A DNA stretch of 64,000 nt from DATDIC01 sp963777625 (GTDB lineage: Bacteria > Pseudomonadota > Alphaproteobacteria > Acetobacterales > Acetobacteraceae), in contig CAVZRO010000029.1 in assembly GCA_963777625.1 (NCBI GenBank), forward strand, positions 62,001 to 126,000, in the 5' to 3' direction. A model generated the notes under the pieces. That model was not told where the DNA came from. It searched no databases and saw only the letters and a list, made by a program, of their open reading frames with translations. The number at the start of each line of letters is the position of its first letter. Position 1 is the stretch's first letter. The position numbers and the translations under genes are program-made. Of the stretch, positions 51,074-59,240 are shown in pieces.

Positions 51074-52141
51074 GTGACAGAGGCATGGCTCAATAGAATC
51101 GGCACGGCCACGCCGCCTCATGATGTGCATCCCGCCTGCATCGAATTCGGGCGCATGCTGCTGGCGGATGAACATAGTCGATCACTATTCGTCCGCATGG
51201 CGGCGCTGGCCGATATCGAGCACCGCTACGCTATTTTCGCGCCTGGCAGCGTCTCGCAAGACGGCTATCTTGATCGCGACGGATTCTATCGCCGGGGCGC
51301 GTTCCCCTCTACCGGGGAACGTATGGCGCGATTCGAGCCGGAGGCGCGCGCACTGGCCAGCCAGGCCATTGAGGCGCTGAGGCTTGGCAGTGAACGCCGC
51401 ACGATCACGCACCTGATCGTCGCCAGTTGCACTGGTTTTGCGGCGCCAGGGCTTGATTTTCACGTCATGCGGGACGCCGGGCTGAGCGACTCGGTCGAAC
51501 GCACGGTGGTCGGGTTCATGGGCTGCTTTGCCGCCGTCAACGCACTCAAGCTGGCCCGGCATATCGTACGCTCGGAGCCGGCGGCCAGGGTGCTGGTGGT
51601 AAACGTGGAATTGTGCAGCCTGCATCTACAGGAGCAGTGGCAGCTCGAGAAGATGCTGAGCTTTCTGATCTTCGCTGATGGGGCCAGTGCCGCGCTGGTT
51701 TCAGCCGTGCCGGAGGGCCTGGCGCTCGGCAAGTTCCGCGCGGAGGTGATCCCGGACACCGAAGGGCTTATCACCTGGCATATCCGTGACAGCGGGTTCG
51801 ACATGCACCTTTCCGGCAAGGTGCCGGGGTCCATCAGAAACTATCTGCGTCAGCAAGGCGCGGATTTGCTGGGCCACTGTCATGCCGCGACGATTCCAAA
51901 CTGGGCGGTTCACGCAGGCGGCCGCTCTATCCTCGATGCGGTGCAGCAGAGTTTGTCGCTGACTCCCGAATCACTGCGCTACTCGCGCGAGGTGTTGCGT
52001 GAATTCGGCAATATGTCGTCGGCAACCCTGATGTTCGTTCTGCAACGCTTTCTGAGAGATACAAATGCCGAGGGTGATGGGATCGCACTTGCGTTCGGAC
52101 CCGGACTGACCGTCGAAAGCTTCCGGTTCCATCGTGGATAA
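51074..52141 (+). CDS. Type III polyketide synthase
   Basis: 355 residues of the chalcone/stilbene synthase-like thiolase superfamily. Catalytic Cys151 lies in VGFMGCFAAVNALKLARHIV, His280 in PNWAVHAGGRSILDAV and Asn313 in FGNMSSATLMFVL. GFAAPGLDFHVMRDAGL precedes the active site as in bacterial alkylpyrone/RppA-like enzymes. It extends an acyl-CoA starter with malonyl-CoA and cyclises the chain, probably to a pyrone or resorcinol. GTG start at 51074. It is followed with an overlap of at most a few bases by a methyltransferase gene and then an FAD oxidoreductase gene. Confidence 0.95.
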   Translation: MTEAWLNRIGTATPPHDVHPACIEFGRMLLADEHSRSLFVRMAALADIEHRYAIFAPGSVSQDGYLDRDGFYRRGAFPSTGERMARFEPEARALASQAIEALRLGSERRTITHLIVASCTGFAAPGLDFHVMRDAGLSDSVERTVVGFMGCFAAVNALKLARHIVRSEPAARVLVVNVELCSLHLQEQWQLEKMLSFLIFADGASAALVSAVPEGLALGKFRAEVIPDTEGLITWHIRDSGFDMHLSGKVPGSIRNYLRQQGADLLGHCHAATIPNWAVHAGGRSILDAVQQSLSLTPESLRYSREVLREFGNMSSATLMFVLQRFLRDTNAEGDGIALAFGPGLTVESFRFHRG

Positions 52142-52145
52142 AGTG

Positions 52146-52850
52146 ATGGTCAATCTTCGTCATCGAAGCGAGGCGGCCGAGCAGATGGATACGGATTGCC
52201 TCGACTTCGCCGATTATCAGAACTGCCTCGCCGATCTGGCGCGGGTGAACGTGGTGACGCTGACACATCGCCCGGTACTTGCGTGGCTCGCAGAGGAAGC
52301 AAGGGAGCTGCGGTCCTTCTCCCTCCTGGATGTCGGCTGCGGCTATGGTGATTTGTTGCGAAGGATCGATCGTTGGGCGCGCCGGCGCGGCGTGGTGGCA
52401 CGGCTGGAGGGGCTGGACCAGAATCCATGGAGCATCCGAGCGGCCCAGGCGGCCATGCCGGAGAACGCGCAGATAGGGCTGCGGGCTGGCGATATCTTCG
52501 CATACGAGCCCGACGCGCCGTTCGATTTCATTGTGAGTTCGCAGTTCACGCACCATCTGGCCGATGCGGATCTGATCTCGTTCCTTCGCTGGCAAGAGAG
52601 GAGCGCGGGACGCGGCTGGTTTGTCTCGGACCTCCGCCGTCATTGGTTCGCCTATTACGGATTTCCGCTGCTGGCGCGGTTGGCACGATGGCATCGTTTC
52701 GTTCGCACTGACGGGCAAATCTCGATCGCCCGCTCGTTCACCGCGCGCGACTGGCATACGCTTCTGGAGGCGGCGGAGGTCCGAGGCAATGTCGCGGTCC
52801 TTCCACAGTTTCCATTTCGGCTTTGCGTGGCGCGCCGGTGCAACCACTAA
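52146..52850 (+). CDS. Class I SAM-dependent methyltransferase of the polyketide cluster
   Basis: About 234 residues. The SAM-binding motif I is SLLDVGCGYGDLLRRID, and motif II/post I is LEGLDQNPWSIRAAQAAMP. FDFIVSSQFTHHLADADLISFLRW is the acidic-loop region. Start is ATG 52146 or the overlapping 52134, which would overlap the PKS stop by eight bases. Its end overlaps the FAD oxidoreductase start, so the three genes are translationally coupled. Likely O- or C-methylates the polyketide; inference. Confidence 0.9.
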   Translation: MVNLRHRSEAAEQMDTDCLDFADYQNCLADLARVNVVTLTHRPVLAWLAEEARELRSFSLLDVGCGYGDLLRRIDRWARRRGVVARLEGLDQNPWSIRAAQAAMPENAQIGLRAGDIFAYEPDAPFDFIVSSQFTHHLADADLISFLRWQERSAGRGWFVSDLRRHWFAYYGFPLLARLARWHRFVRTDGQISIARSFTARDWHTLLEAAEVRGNVAVLPQFPFRLCVARRCNH

Positions 52851-53923
52851 TCATTGGGGGTGGGCCGGCGGGCTCGGCCGCTGCGATCGTGCTGGGGTGT
52901 GCCGGCCAATCGGTGACGCTGGTGGAACGCAGCTCTGGCCCGCATGACAAAGTATGCGGTGATTTTCTTAGTGCAGGCGCGCTTGGTTCGCTCAGCGCAT
53001 TGGGTATTGATGTGGTTGGACTCGGCTCTGTCCCGATCAACCGCATTCGACTGATATGCGGCAACGAGGAGGCAATTGCGGCATTACCGTTTGCCGCCGC
53101 CGGCGTGAGTCGGCGTGCTCTGGATGAGGCGCTGTTGGCGCGCGCGGCCGCGGTAGGAGCGTATCTGTTGCGGGGCACTTCGGTGCGCCGCCTGCGACGT
53201 ATCGGGCACACATGGGCCGTGGACACAGATACCTGTGGAGCGATCCGGGCGGACACCCTGTTCCTGGCAACGGGAAAGCATGACCTGCGCGGGTTGGGGA
53301 GGCCACAGCGCAGCCGCGTTGTGGGGCTGAAGATGTATTTTGCGCTGAGCCTGGACCAAGCGTCGGCGCTAAATGAAACCATCGAGCTGATGCTCTTTAG
53401 CGGGGGGTATGCGGGCCTGCAACTGGTGGAATCGCGTCACGCCGTCTTGTGCTGGCTGATGCCTTCTCATGTGCTTCGCCGGATCGGCCGCTGGCCCGCA
53501 GTTTTGGACTTCCTGACCGATAGGTCGGCCCATCTTGGGCGACGGCTGTCCGGGTCGCGACCTTTGCTCTCGAAGCCACTTGCCATCGCCGGAATTCCGT
53601 ATGGATTTCTGAGTCGAGCGGCTGTCGTGCCTGGACTGTTCCGGTTGGGCGATCAGGCAGGAGTCATTCCGTCGCTGACTGGTGACGGGGTGGCGATCGC
53701 GCTCCATAGCGGAAGGCTGGCGGCCGAGACTTGGCTGGCCCGTGCCGGACCCGAGGCGTACTATAGCAAGCAATTATGGCACGATCTGGTGTATCCCGTG
53801 CGCATGGCGGGCATCCTTCATGGCCTCTGCCGGAGTTCCGCGATGCAATCCGGCATTGTGGCTGCATGTCGCGGATGGCCGGGATTGATGCGGTGGGCAG
53901 CGGGTCAGACCCGCGTGGTTTGA
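52838..53923 (+). CDS. FAD-dependent oxidoreductase of the polyketide cluster (geranylgeranyl-reductase-like)
   Basis: About 361 residues. The FAD-binding start LIIGGGPAGSAAAIVLGCAG is at the N-terminus. KVCGDFLSAGALGSL is a family motif. The second FAD region is LFRLGDQAGVIPSLTGDGVAIALHSGRLAAE. No ATG lies at the N-terminus: GTG at 52838 or TTG at 52823 are the candidates, both overlapping the methyltransferase 3' end. It probably oxidises or reduces the polyketide core. It does not look like an aromatic-ring hydroxylase of the PheA type. Confidence 0.88.
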   Translation: MQPLIIGGGPAGSAAAIVLGCAGQSVTLVERSSGPHDKVCGDFLSAGALGSLSALGIDVVGLGSVPINRIRLICGNEEAIAALPFAAAGVSRRALDEALLARAAAVGAYLLRGTSVRRLRRIGHTWAVDTDTCGAIRADTLFLATGKHDLRGLGRPQRSRVVGLKMYFALSLDQASALNETIELMLFSGGYAGLQLVESRHAVLCWLMPSHVLRRIGRWPAVLDFLTDRSAHLGRRLSGSRPLLSKPLAIAGIPYGFLSRAAVVPGLFRLGDQAGVIPSLTGDGVAIALHSGRLAAETWLARAGPEAYYSKQLWHDLVYPVRMAGILHGLCRSSAMQSGIVAACRGWPGLMRWAAGQTRVV

Positions 53924-54035
53924 TATGGCCAAGCCCCGGCGCACACTTCCGGCATTTCGCCTCATGCGACGTCATGCTTGCGCCGGCGTTGCACTCAGCG
54001 CGAACCGGTCTGGTCTATAGGGGGAGGAGATAGTC

Positions 54036-55292
54036 ATGACCATCTACACCGGCCCTGTATTCGACATGGCCCGCGACCAGTTTCAGGTCATCGCCGATTA
54101 CCTGGAAATTCCTGCGGATGAACGGGATCGACTGCTGTACCCCAAGCGGGCTGTCGCCGTTGCCTGTCCGATCCACAGCGACGGGGGCGAAACCACGGTG
54201 TTCCACGGCTATCGGGTCCAGCACCATTTGACATTGGGTCCGACGAAGGGCGGCACACGCTACTCGCCCACCCTCGAGATCGGTGAAGTGGCCGCGCTGG
54301 CGATCTGGATGAGTTGGAAATGCGCACTAGCGGGTCTGCCTTATGGGGGCGCCAAAGGAGGCGTCAGATGTGATCCTTACGCGCTGTCACGCCACGAGTT
54401 GGAGGCAGTCTCTCGCCGCTACATGCAGGAGATGATCCCGTTTGTCGGCCCCCACACGGACGTTATGGCCCCCGACATGGGAACCAACGAGCAGGTAATG
54501 GCCTGGTTCATGGACACTTATTCGATGTACCAGGGCAGGACCGTCACCGAGATCGTGACTGGTAAACCGGTTGCGTCCGGCGGCACCGAAGGACGGCGGG
54601 AAGCGACGGGGCGCGGCGTTGCGTATCTGGTGGATCGCGCGCTGGCCCGTATTGGCGTCCAGCCATCCGGCGCGACGGCAATCGTGCAGGGGTTCGGCAA
54701 TGTCGGCAGCGTCGCGGCGCAATCGCTGGCCGAACGGGGGATGAAGATACTCGGGGTTTCAGACCACACTGCCTGCTATTTCGACCCAAAAGGTCTGGAT
54801 GTGAGTGCCCTGCTGCGGCACACGGCAGAAAAAGGCGTGTTAGCCGGGTTTTCCAATCAGCTTGCGTTCGATCCGCGAGCCTTGCTGGTACTGCCATGCG
54901 AGGTGCTGGTCCCGGCAGCCATGGAACGGGTGATCGATGCAGATATTGCCGCACAATTGCGATGCCGTGTACTGGCCGAAGGCGCGAACGGCCCGACCAC
55001 GCCGGATGCGGACGAGGTGTTAAGCCGCCGGCCGGAAATATTCGTCATCCCTGATATCCTGTGCAATGCCGGCGGTGTCGTGGTGAGCTACTTCGAGTGG
55101 GTGCAGGACCTTCAGCAGTTCTTCTGGGACGAGGCGGAGGTGATGAGCAAACTCTACCACGTGCTGGATCGTGCCTTTGCCGCGGTTATGGCACGGGTCG
55201 AACGGGACAAGGTCCCGCACCGTACCGCGGCAATGGCGATCGGCGTGCAGAAGGTGCGCAGCGCGAAGCAAGTGCGCGGGTTGTTCCCGTAA
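54036..55292 (+). CDS. Glu/Leu/Phe/Val dehydrogenase (NAD(P)-dependent glutamate dehydrogenase)
   Basis: 418 residues. The substrate-binding part has LGPTKGGTRYSP and the catalytic lysine in PYGGAKGGVRCDP. The Rossmann domain has AIVQGFGNVGSVAAQSL. Near the C-terminus, AEGANGPTTPDADEVL and NAGGVVVSYFEWVQ complete the active site. Reversibly deaminates glutamate to 2-oxoglutarate. The 418-residue length fits hexameric bacterial enzymes. AGGGGGAGGAG lies before the ATG. Separate transcription unit. Confidence 0.95.
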   Translation: MTIYTGPVFDMARDQFQVIADYLEIPADERDRLLYPKRAVAVACPIHSDGGETTVFHGYRVQHHLTLGPTKGGTRYSPTLEIGEVAALAIWMSWKCALAGLPYGGAKGGVRCDPYALSRHELEAVSRRYMQEMIPFVGPHTDVMAPDMGTNEQVMAWFMDTYSMYQGRTVTEIVTGKPVASGGTEGRREATGRGVAYLVDRALARIGVQPSGATAIVQGFGNVGSVAAQSLAERGMKILGVSDHTACYFDPKGLDVSALLRHTAEKGVLAGFSNQLAFDPRALLVLPCEVLVPAAMERVIDADIAAQLRCRVLAEGANGPTTPDADEVLSRRPEIFVIPDILCNAGGVVVSYFEWVQDLQQFFWDEAEVMSKLYHVLDRAFAAVMARVERDKVPHRTAAMAIGVQKVRSAKQVRGLFP

Positions 55293-55364
55293 CGGCGGAC
55301 TTTTTTCGAGGATCTGTGATCTACTTCACAGCCGGATCCGAGGTCTGGTGCGAAAACCCAAACA

Positions 55365-55475
55365 CCGGTTGGCGTTAGCCCCAACACCCTCGCCGATCGG
55401 TTGGGCCCGCGGTGGCCCAGGTCAACCCGGACCTTTTCCTTTCAGCCCGGCCGCTTCGGCGGTCGGGCTTTTTTT
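55365..55475 (+). promoter_or_regulatory. Structured leader with alternative stems before thiS
   Basis: Between gdh and thiS. Stem A: CCGGTTGGCG (55365-55374) with CGCCGATCGG (55391-55400), 10 pairs including wobble. Within it CCCAAC (55380-55385) could instead pair with GTTGGG (55400-55405) or, in part, GTTGG (55368-55372), so the stems exclude each other. Stem B: TTGGGCC/GGCCCAG (55401-55407, 55414-55420). An intrinsic terminator closes the region (55444-55475). No TPP thi-box motif was found. Could be an attenuator, riboswitch or small RNA. Confidence 0.45.
55444..55475 (+). terminator. Rho-independent terminator before thiS
   Basis: AGCCCGGCCGC (55444-55454), TTCG loop, GCGGTCGGGCT (55459-55469), 11 pairs with one G-U, followed by T70-T75. 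The UUCG loop and U-run are textbook. It is 152 bases after the gdh stop and 53 bases before the thiS start, so it could end the gdh message, a small RNA, or act as a regulated terminator for thiSG. Confidence 0.9.
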
Positions 55476-55527
55476 CTTGTCGGGGACCGGCCTTTCCGCC
55501 CTGAACCCGCAGGTCCATACTGGACAT

Positions 55528-55740
55528 ATGCGCACGACCGTCAGTCTGACCGTCAATGGTGAAACCCTTTCCGCGGATGGTCCGCTGACCGTGGCCAATC
55601 TGCTCGCCAATCTCGGCCTCGAGATCCGTAAGGTCGCCATCGAACGGAACCAACAGATCGTTCCGCGTTCGGCCTATCCGGACACCTGGCTGGTGACCGG
55701 CGACAGCGTGGAGATCGTGCATTTCATCGGTGGAGGCTGA
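55528..55740 (+). CDS. thiS: Sulfur carrier protein ThiS
   Basis: 70 residues: MRTTVSLTVNGETLSADGPLTVANLL ... VEIVHFIGGG. It is a ubiquitin-like fold that carries sulfur as a C-terminal thiocarboxylate for thiazole synthesis. The C-terminus is GGG rather than just GG. The ATG at 55528 has no clear Shine-Dalgarno but follows a GTCCA/TGGAC hairpin (55513-55525). One base separates it from thiG. Confidence 0.92.
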   Translation: MRTTVSLTVNGETLSADGPLTVANLLANLGLEIRKVAIERNQQIVPRSAYPDTWLVTGDSVEIVHFIGGG

Positions 55741-55741
55741 G

Positions 55742-56533
55742 ATGGACGGAACTTTGCCGGCAGATGACGGCTGGATTATTGCCGGCCGCCGTTTCCGTTC
55801 CCGGTTGATCGTCGGGACAGGAAAATACAAGGACTTGGAAGAAACCGCGGCGGCGATCGAGGCGAGCGGGGCGGAGATTGTGACCGTGGCGGTCCGGCGA
55901 GTGAACCTGTCAGATCCTAAGGCGCCGATGCTGCAGGATCACGTCGATCCGCAACGCTATACCTATTTACCCAACACCGCCGGATGTCATACGGCCGACG
56001 AAGCGGTGCGCACGCTGCGGTTGGCTCGCGAGGCGGGTGGTTGGAATCTGGTGAAACTGGAAGTGCTCGGGCCTCCGCCGACGCTTTATCCGGACATGCC
56101 AGCTACCTTCGAAGCCGCCGCAGCGCTGATCAAGGATGGTTTCGAAGTCATGGTGTATTGCGCGGACGATCCAGTCGCGGCAAAGCGGCTAGAGGATATG
56201 GGCTGCGTCGCCATCATGCCGCTTGGGGCTCCGATCGGCTCAGGTCTCGGCATCCAGAATCCGGCGATGATCTGGATGATGCGGGAGCAAGCCAAGGTGC
56301 CGTTCCTGGTGGATGCGGGCGTTGGGATCGCCTCGGATGCAGCGATCGCGATGGAACTTGGGTGCGACGCTGTCTTGCTGAATTCCGCCATCGCGCACGC
56401 AGGGAACCCGGCGCGGATGGCGCGAGCCATGAAGCTCGCGGTGGAGGCGGGACGGCTCGCGTATTTGGCGGGACGGATGCCGCGGCGAATGGGGGCCGAT
56501 CCGTCCAGCCCGTTGACCGGGCTGATCAAGTAA
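55742..56533 (+). CDS. thiG: Thiazole synthase ThiG
   Basis: 263 residues of the TIM-barrel ThiG family. RSRLIVGTGKY is at the N-terminus, the Schiff-base Lys105 is in WNLVKLEVLG, and phosphate-binding segments PLGAPIGSGLGI and DAGVGIASDAA are intact, followed by DAVLLNSAIAHAGNP. Makes thiazole phosphate from 1-deoxyxylulose 5-phosphate and ThiS thiocarboxylate. Start at 55742 follows GGAGGC. Together with thiS, and thiL elsewhere in the window; no thiE, thiF or thiC here. Confidence 0.97.
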   Translation: MDGTLPADDGWIIAGRRFRSRLIVGTGKYKDLEETAAAIEASGAEIVTVAVRRVNLSDPKAPMLQDHVDPQRYTYLPNTAGCHTADEAVRTLRLAREAGGWNLVKLEVLGPPPTLYPDMPATFEAAAALIKDGFEVMVYCADDPVAAKRLEDMGCVAIMPLGAPIGSGLGIQNPAMIWMMREQAKVPFLVDAGVGIASDAAIAMELGCDAVLLNSAIAHAGNPARMARAMKLAVEAGRLAYLAGRMPRRMGADPSSPLTGLIK

Positions 56534-56548
56534 GGCTGGCTGGGAGTC

Positions 56549-58294
56549 TCAGGCCACCAAGCTTTCGGGGATGGCCGGGTCAACTCGGTAGATTGCCGGG
56601 CCAGCGAGCGTCAGTTCGACGGTGATAATCCCGCTCAGCAAGGGAAGCCTGACGGCCGCGTCGCCATCGGTCCAGCGCCACGGCCCGTCGGCGCCTGTCT
56701 CCGCGCCATGCCAGCCATCTGTGAGCGACGGGTCGTCAGCCGGGACATTTATTTGCTCGCCGGTGGTGCTGCGAACAAGAATGGTTCTGACGGCGATGCC
56801 CAGACGCCGCCAATCGTCGGCTTTGGGGGTTACATCAGCCGGGACGCTGGACCGCGAGATAACGCGAATTTCGGAGACCCCACGAGGGAGGACGAAGGTG
56901 TAGCGGTCGATCCCCTGAGCCACCGGTTTGTACTCGCGTCCTTGCGCGAGCAGTCTGAGACCGGGATCGCCGGTGACAACCACACCAGGGCGGGCATAAT
57001 TCAACGCCTCGGCGCGGTTCACCAGCCTAGCCCAAAGCGGCTCTATATCGGTCGAGCGCAGACAAAGCGGCGCGTACAACTGCTCCTGCCAGCACAAGCG
57101 GTTCTCGTCCAGGTCGAGAGCCGGGTGGAGGTCGGCTGGTTGGCCGGAATTGGCGAAGAAGCCACGGTTACCTGTGTTCAGGTAAGTCTCGGCCGGTAGT
57201 CCTTCTGCCAACAGTGCGTCGTGAGTATCCAGCTCGACATGATAATAGTGCACTGTACGCAGTGACCGGTCTTGAGCGATGCTCATGCCATTTATGAGCA
57301 GCTTGGCGGGAACGAGCTGTCCATCCACGAAGAGGCAATGGTCGGGAGAGACCAGAAGATCGCGTTCTGGCAGCCGATCGGCGAAGGCTCCGGCGTGAAT
57401 GCGGACAGGGTAGAGACTGTCGGGTCGCTTGTGGCTAGTCAGGTCGATCCGGCGGTGGCCAATCCAGCGTACGGGCCGTGCCGTCCCGGTAACCGTGATG
57501 ACCTGGGCGCCTTCGCGCAGATTTTCGACCGCGATATCGCCCTGGTCAGTCGCGATACGAGTACCGGCGACGAAGCAGACGGCAGTGACGTCCAGAAAGC
57601 TGGTTGCAACGCCAGTACGCGGGTCGGGTAGAGTGACAACCGACGCGCTGAGCGCCGAGACGTCCGAAGCTGCCTGAAAATTCGTGAGCTGATACAGTTC
57701 CTTTATACCCGAGCTGTTGACTCCGTTGATGGTGAGGGTGGTTCCAGAAAGAAAGGCCGAATATGTAGGGAAGAACGCTTGGGTCAGTATATATTTTGCG
57801 AGGTACAGATTGTCGCCGAAATCAAAGCCGGTCACTGGGGAGTTGGAAATATTGTGCCAAATCGGCTGTGGAGTAGAGAGGAAGATATCGGCGTTCGAGC
57901 CCTGAAACGCGAATGAGCCCATGCTGAAATCAGGTAGTTCCAGAGTGCCCGCATCAGTAATGCTGCCATTGGCCTGCAGGCGAAGCGCCGCTAGTTGCGC
58001 GTCGGCGTCAATGTCGATTGTCCCAGCATTGATCAGAGGACCGGAGAGATTTAGAGTAATACCCGACGCAATGTCGAGAAGCGGTGCTCCAGCCGATATC
58101 TGCAGAGCCAGAAGAGGAAAGCCAGTATCAAGATTATCGTAAGAAACCTCACCGGGTGCCATTGCGGGACCGATGATAACGCGGTCGCCGTCGACCGGCA
58201 GTGCTCCCCCTATCCAATTGCTCGGCGCGTTCCAGGCGAAGCTGTTCGAGGTACCTGGGACGCTAATGGACTGGGTAAATGTTTTGTTGGCCAT
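56549..58294 (-). CDS. Hint-domain (intein/hedgehog-like) surface protein
   Basis: 581 residues. The first 230 are a beta-rich, low-complexity part with NxGxI-type repeats (NLSGPLINAGTIDIDADAQLAALRL, GSITDAGTLELPDF). A Hint domain starts at CFVAGTRIATDQGDIAVENLREGAQVITV, with the nucleophile-like Cys, and ends around HCLFVDGQLVPAKLLING. About 250 residues of beta-strand-rich C-terminal follow. Such proteins are frequent in Acetobacteraceae. Codon use looks more AT-rich than its neighbours, especially before the Hint domain. No signal peptide is obvious. Function unknown; self-processing or secretion is suggested by the fold. Confidence 0.85.
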   Translation of the reverse strand: MANKTFTQSISVPGTSNSFAWNAPSNWIGGALPVDGDRVIIGPAMAPGEVSYDNLDTGFPLLALQISAGAPLLDIASGITLNLSGPLINAGTIDIDADAQLAALRLQANGSITDAGTLELPDFSMGSFAFQGSNADIFLSTPQPIWHNISNSPVTGFDFGDNLYLAKYILTQAFFPTYSAFLSGTTLTINGVNSSGIKELYQLTNFQAASDVSALSASVVTLPDPRTGVATSFLDVTAVCFVAGTRIATDQGDIAVENLREGAQVITVTGTARPVRWIGHRRIDLTSHKRPDSLYPVRIHAGAFADRLPERDLLVSPDHCLFVDGQLVPAKLLINGMSIAQDRSLRTVHYYHVELDTHDALLAEGLPAETYLNTGNRGFFANSGQPADLHPALDLDENRLCWQEQLYAPLCLRSTDIEPLWARLVNRAEALNYARPGVVVTGDPGLRLLAQGREYKPVAQGIDRYTFVLPRGVSEIRVISRSSVPADVTPKADDWRRLGIAVRTILVRSTTGEQINVPADDPSLTDGWHGAETGADGPWRWTDGDAAVRLPLLSGIITVELTLAGPAIYRVDPAIPESLVA

Positions 58295-58534
58295 ACGACC
58301 ACCCTCGCCGGAACCGGATTGGTCCTACTGAAGGCTGCCCGGAGGAGAGGCATTTGTCAACGAATTGTTAACGTTTTGGGTTGCGTGCTTTCGCGCTCGC
58401 CTGCGGGCGTAGGCTGCCCGTTGCGGGTCCGGCTACTCGCTGTTATCCCCGCCCGCATGGTCGGCGATGCAATGAGTCCCGCCTCATGCTGGGCGCCGGC
58501 GGCGCAGGCCGGGCGGCGGTATCGGACATGGGAT

Positions 58535-59239
58535 ATGGTGCGACGGTTCGCCGGCGCGGTTTGGCGGGATCCGGGCCAGTTTTGGCGCCGGCCGGTGCCC
58601 CACACCTGTCCAATTTGCGGCTATCACGGGATGTTCATAAGTGTCGGGCGGCCGCCCCGCTGGGATGCTCGGTGCCTGGCGTGCGGTAGCCGGGAGCGGC
58701 ACCGATTGATGCATCTCTGGATGACTGAGAGTGGCGGGGACAAGCTTGCGGGGAAGCGGATTTTGCATTTCGCGCCGGAGAAGGCGGTGCGGTGCCAAAT
58801 GCGCTCTAATAGGTTGTATGAGACGGCTGATCTGCATCAGCCTGGTGTAACGCACCGTATCGATATCACCCGCATTCCCTTCACAGCGGAAAGCTATGAT
58901 GTCGTGATCGCACATCATGTGCTTGAGCATATCGATGATGATCGAACCGCGATGCGGGAATTGTTCCGTATCCTGCGTCCTGGAGGCAGCGCAGTGCTGA
59001 CAGTGCCGATCAACGCGAGTCGCGCCGAAACCTATGAAAACGCGGCTATTGCGAGCCCCGAGGACCGAACTGCGCATTTTTCGGCACCGGATCACCGGCG
59101 CTATTACGGGCTCGATTTTGCGAACCGATTGGAGCAGGCCGGGTTCCGGGTTGCGAATTTTCGCCTGCCGCCGGACCAGGAAGTCCGTTTCGGGCTGCAG
59201 CGCGACGAATGGCTGGTCATCGCGACTAAACCCGACTGA
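58535..59239 (+). CDS. SAM-dependent methyltransferase with N-terminal CxxC...CxxC
   Basis: About 234 residues. A short zinc-ribbon-like start, HTCPICGYHG ... CLACGSRERHR, precedes a class I methyltransferase fold. Visible motifs are KRILHFAPEKAVRCQM, YETADLH and DVVIAHHVLEHIDDDRTAMRELFRILRPGGSAVLTVPI. The usual motif I GxGxG is replaced by HFAPE, as in some sugar/lipid methyltransferases. Start is placed at 58535 (MVRRFAGAVW); the frame is open up to 58319, and a longer N-terminus cannot be excluded. It precedes a GT9 gene by 1 base, so it is likely part of a glycan operon. Confidence 0.82.
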   Translation: MVRRFAGAVWRDPGQFWRRPVPHTCPICGYHGMFISVGRPPRWDARCLACGSRERHRLMHLWMTESGGDKLAGKRILHFAPEKAVRCQMRSNRLYETADLHQPGVTHRIDITRIPFTAESYDVVIAHHVLEHIDDDRTAMRELFRILRPGGSAVLTVPINASRAETYENAAIASPEDRTAHFSAPDHRRYYGLDFANRLEQAGFRVANFRLPPDQEVRFGLQRDEWLVIATKPD

Positions 59240-59240
59240 G

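Noticed and set aside
55293..55527. TPP riboswitch before thiS
   Set aside because: No CTGAGA or ACCTGAT-like thi-box segments were seen; the structures present are different, so only a generic structured leader is claimed.
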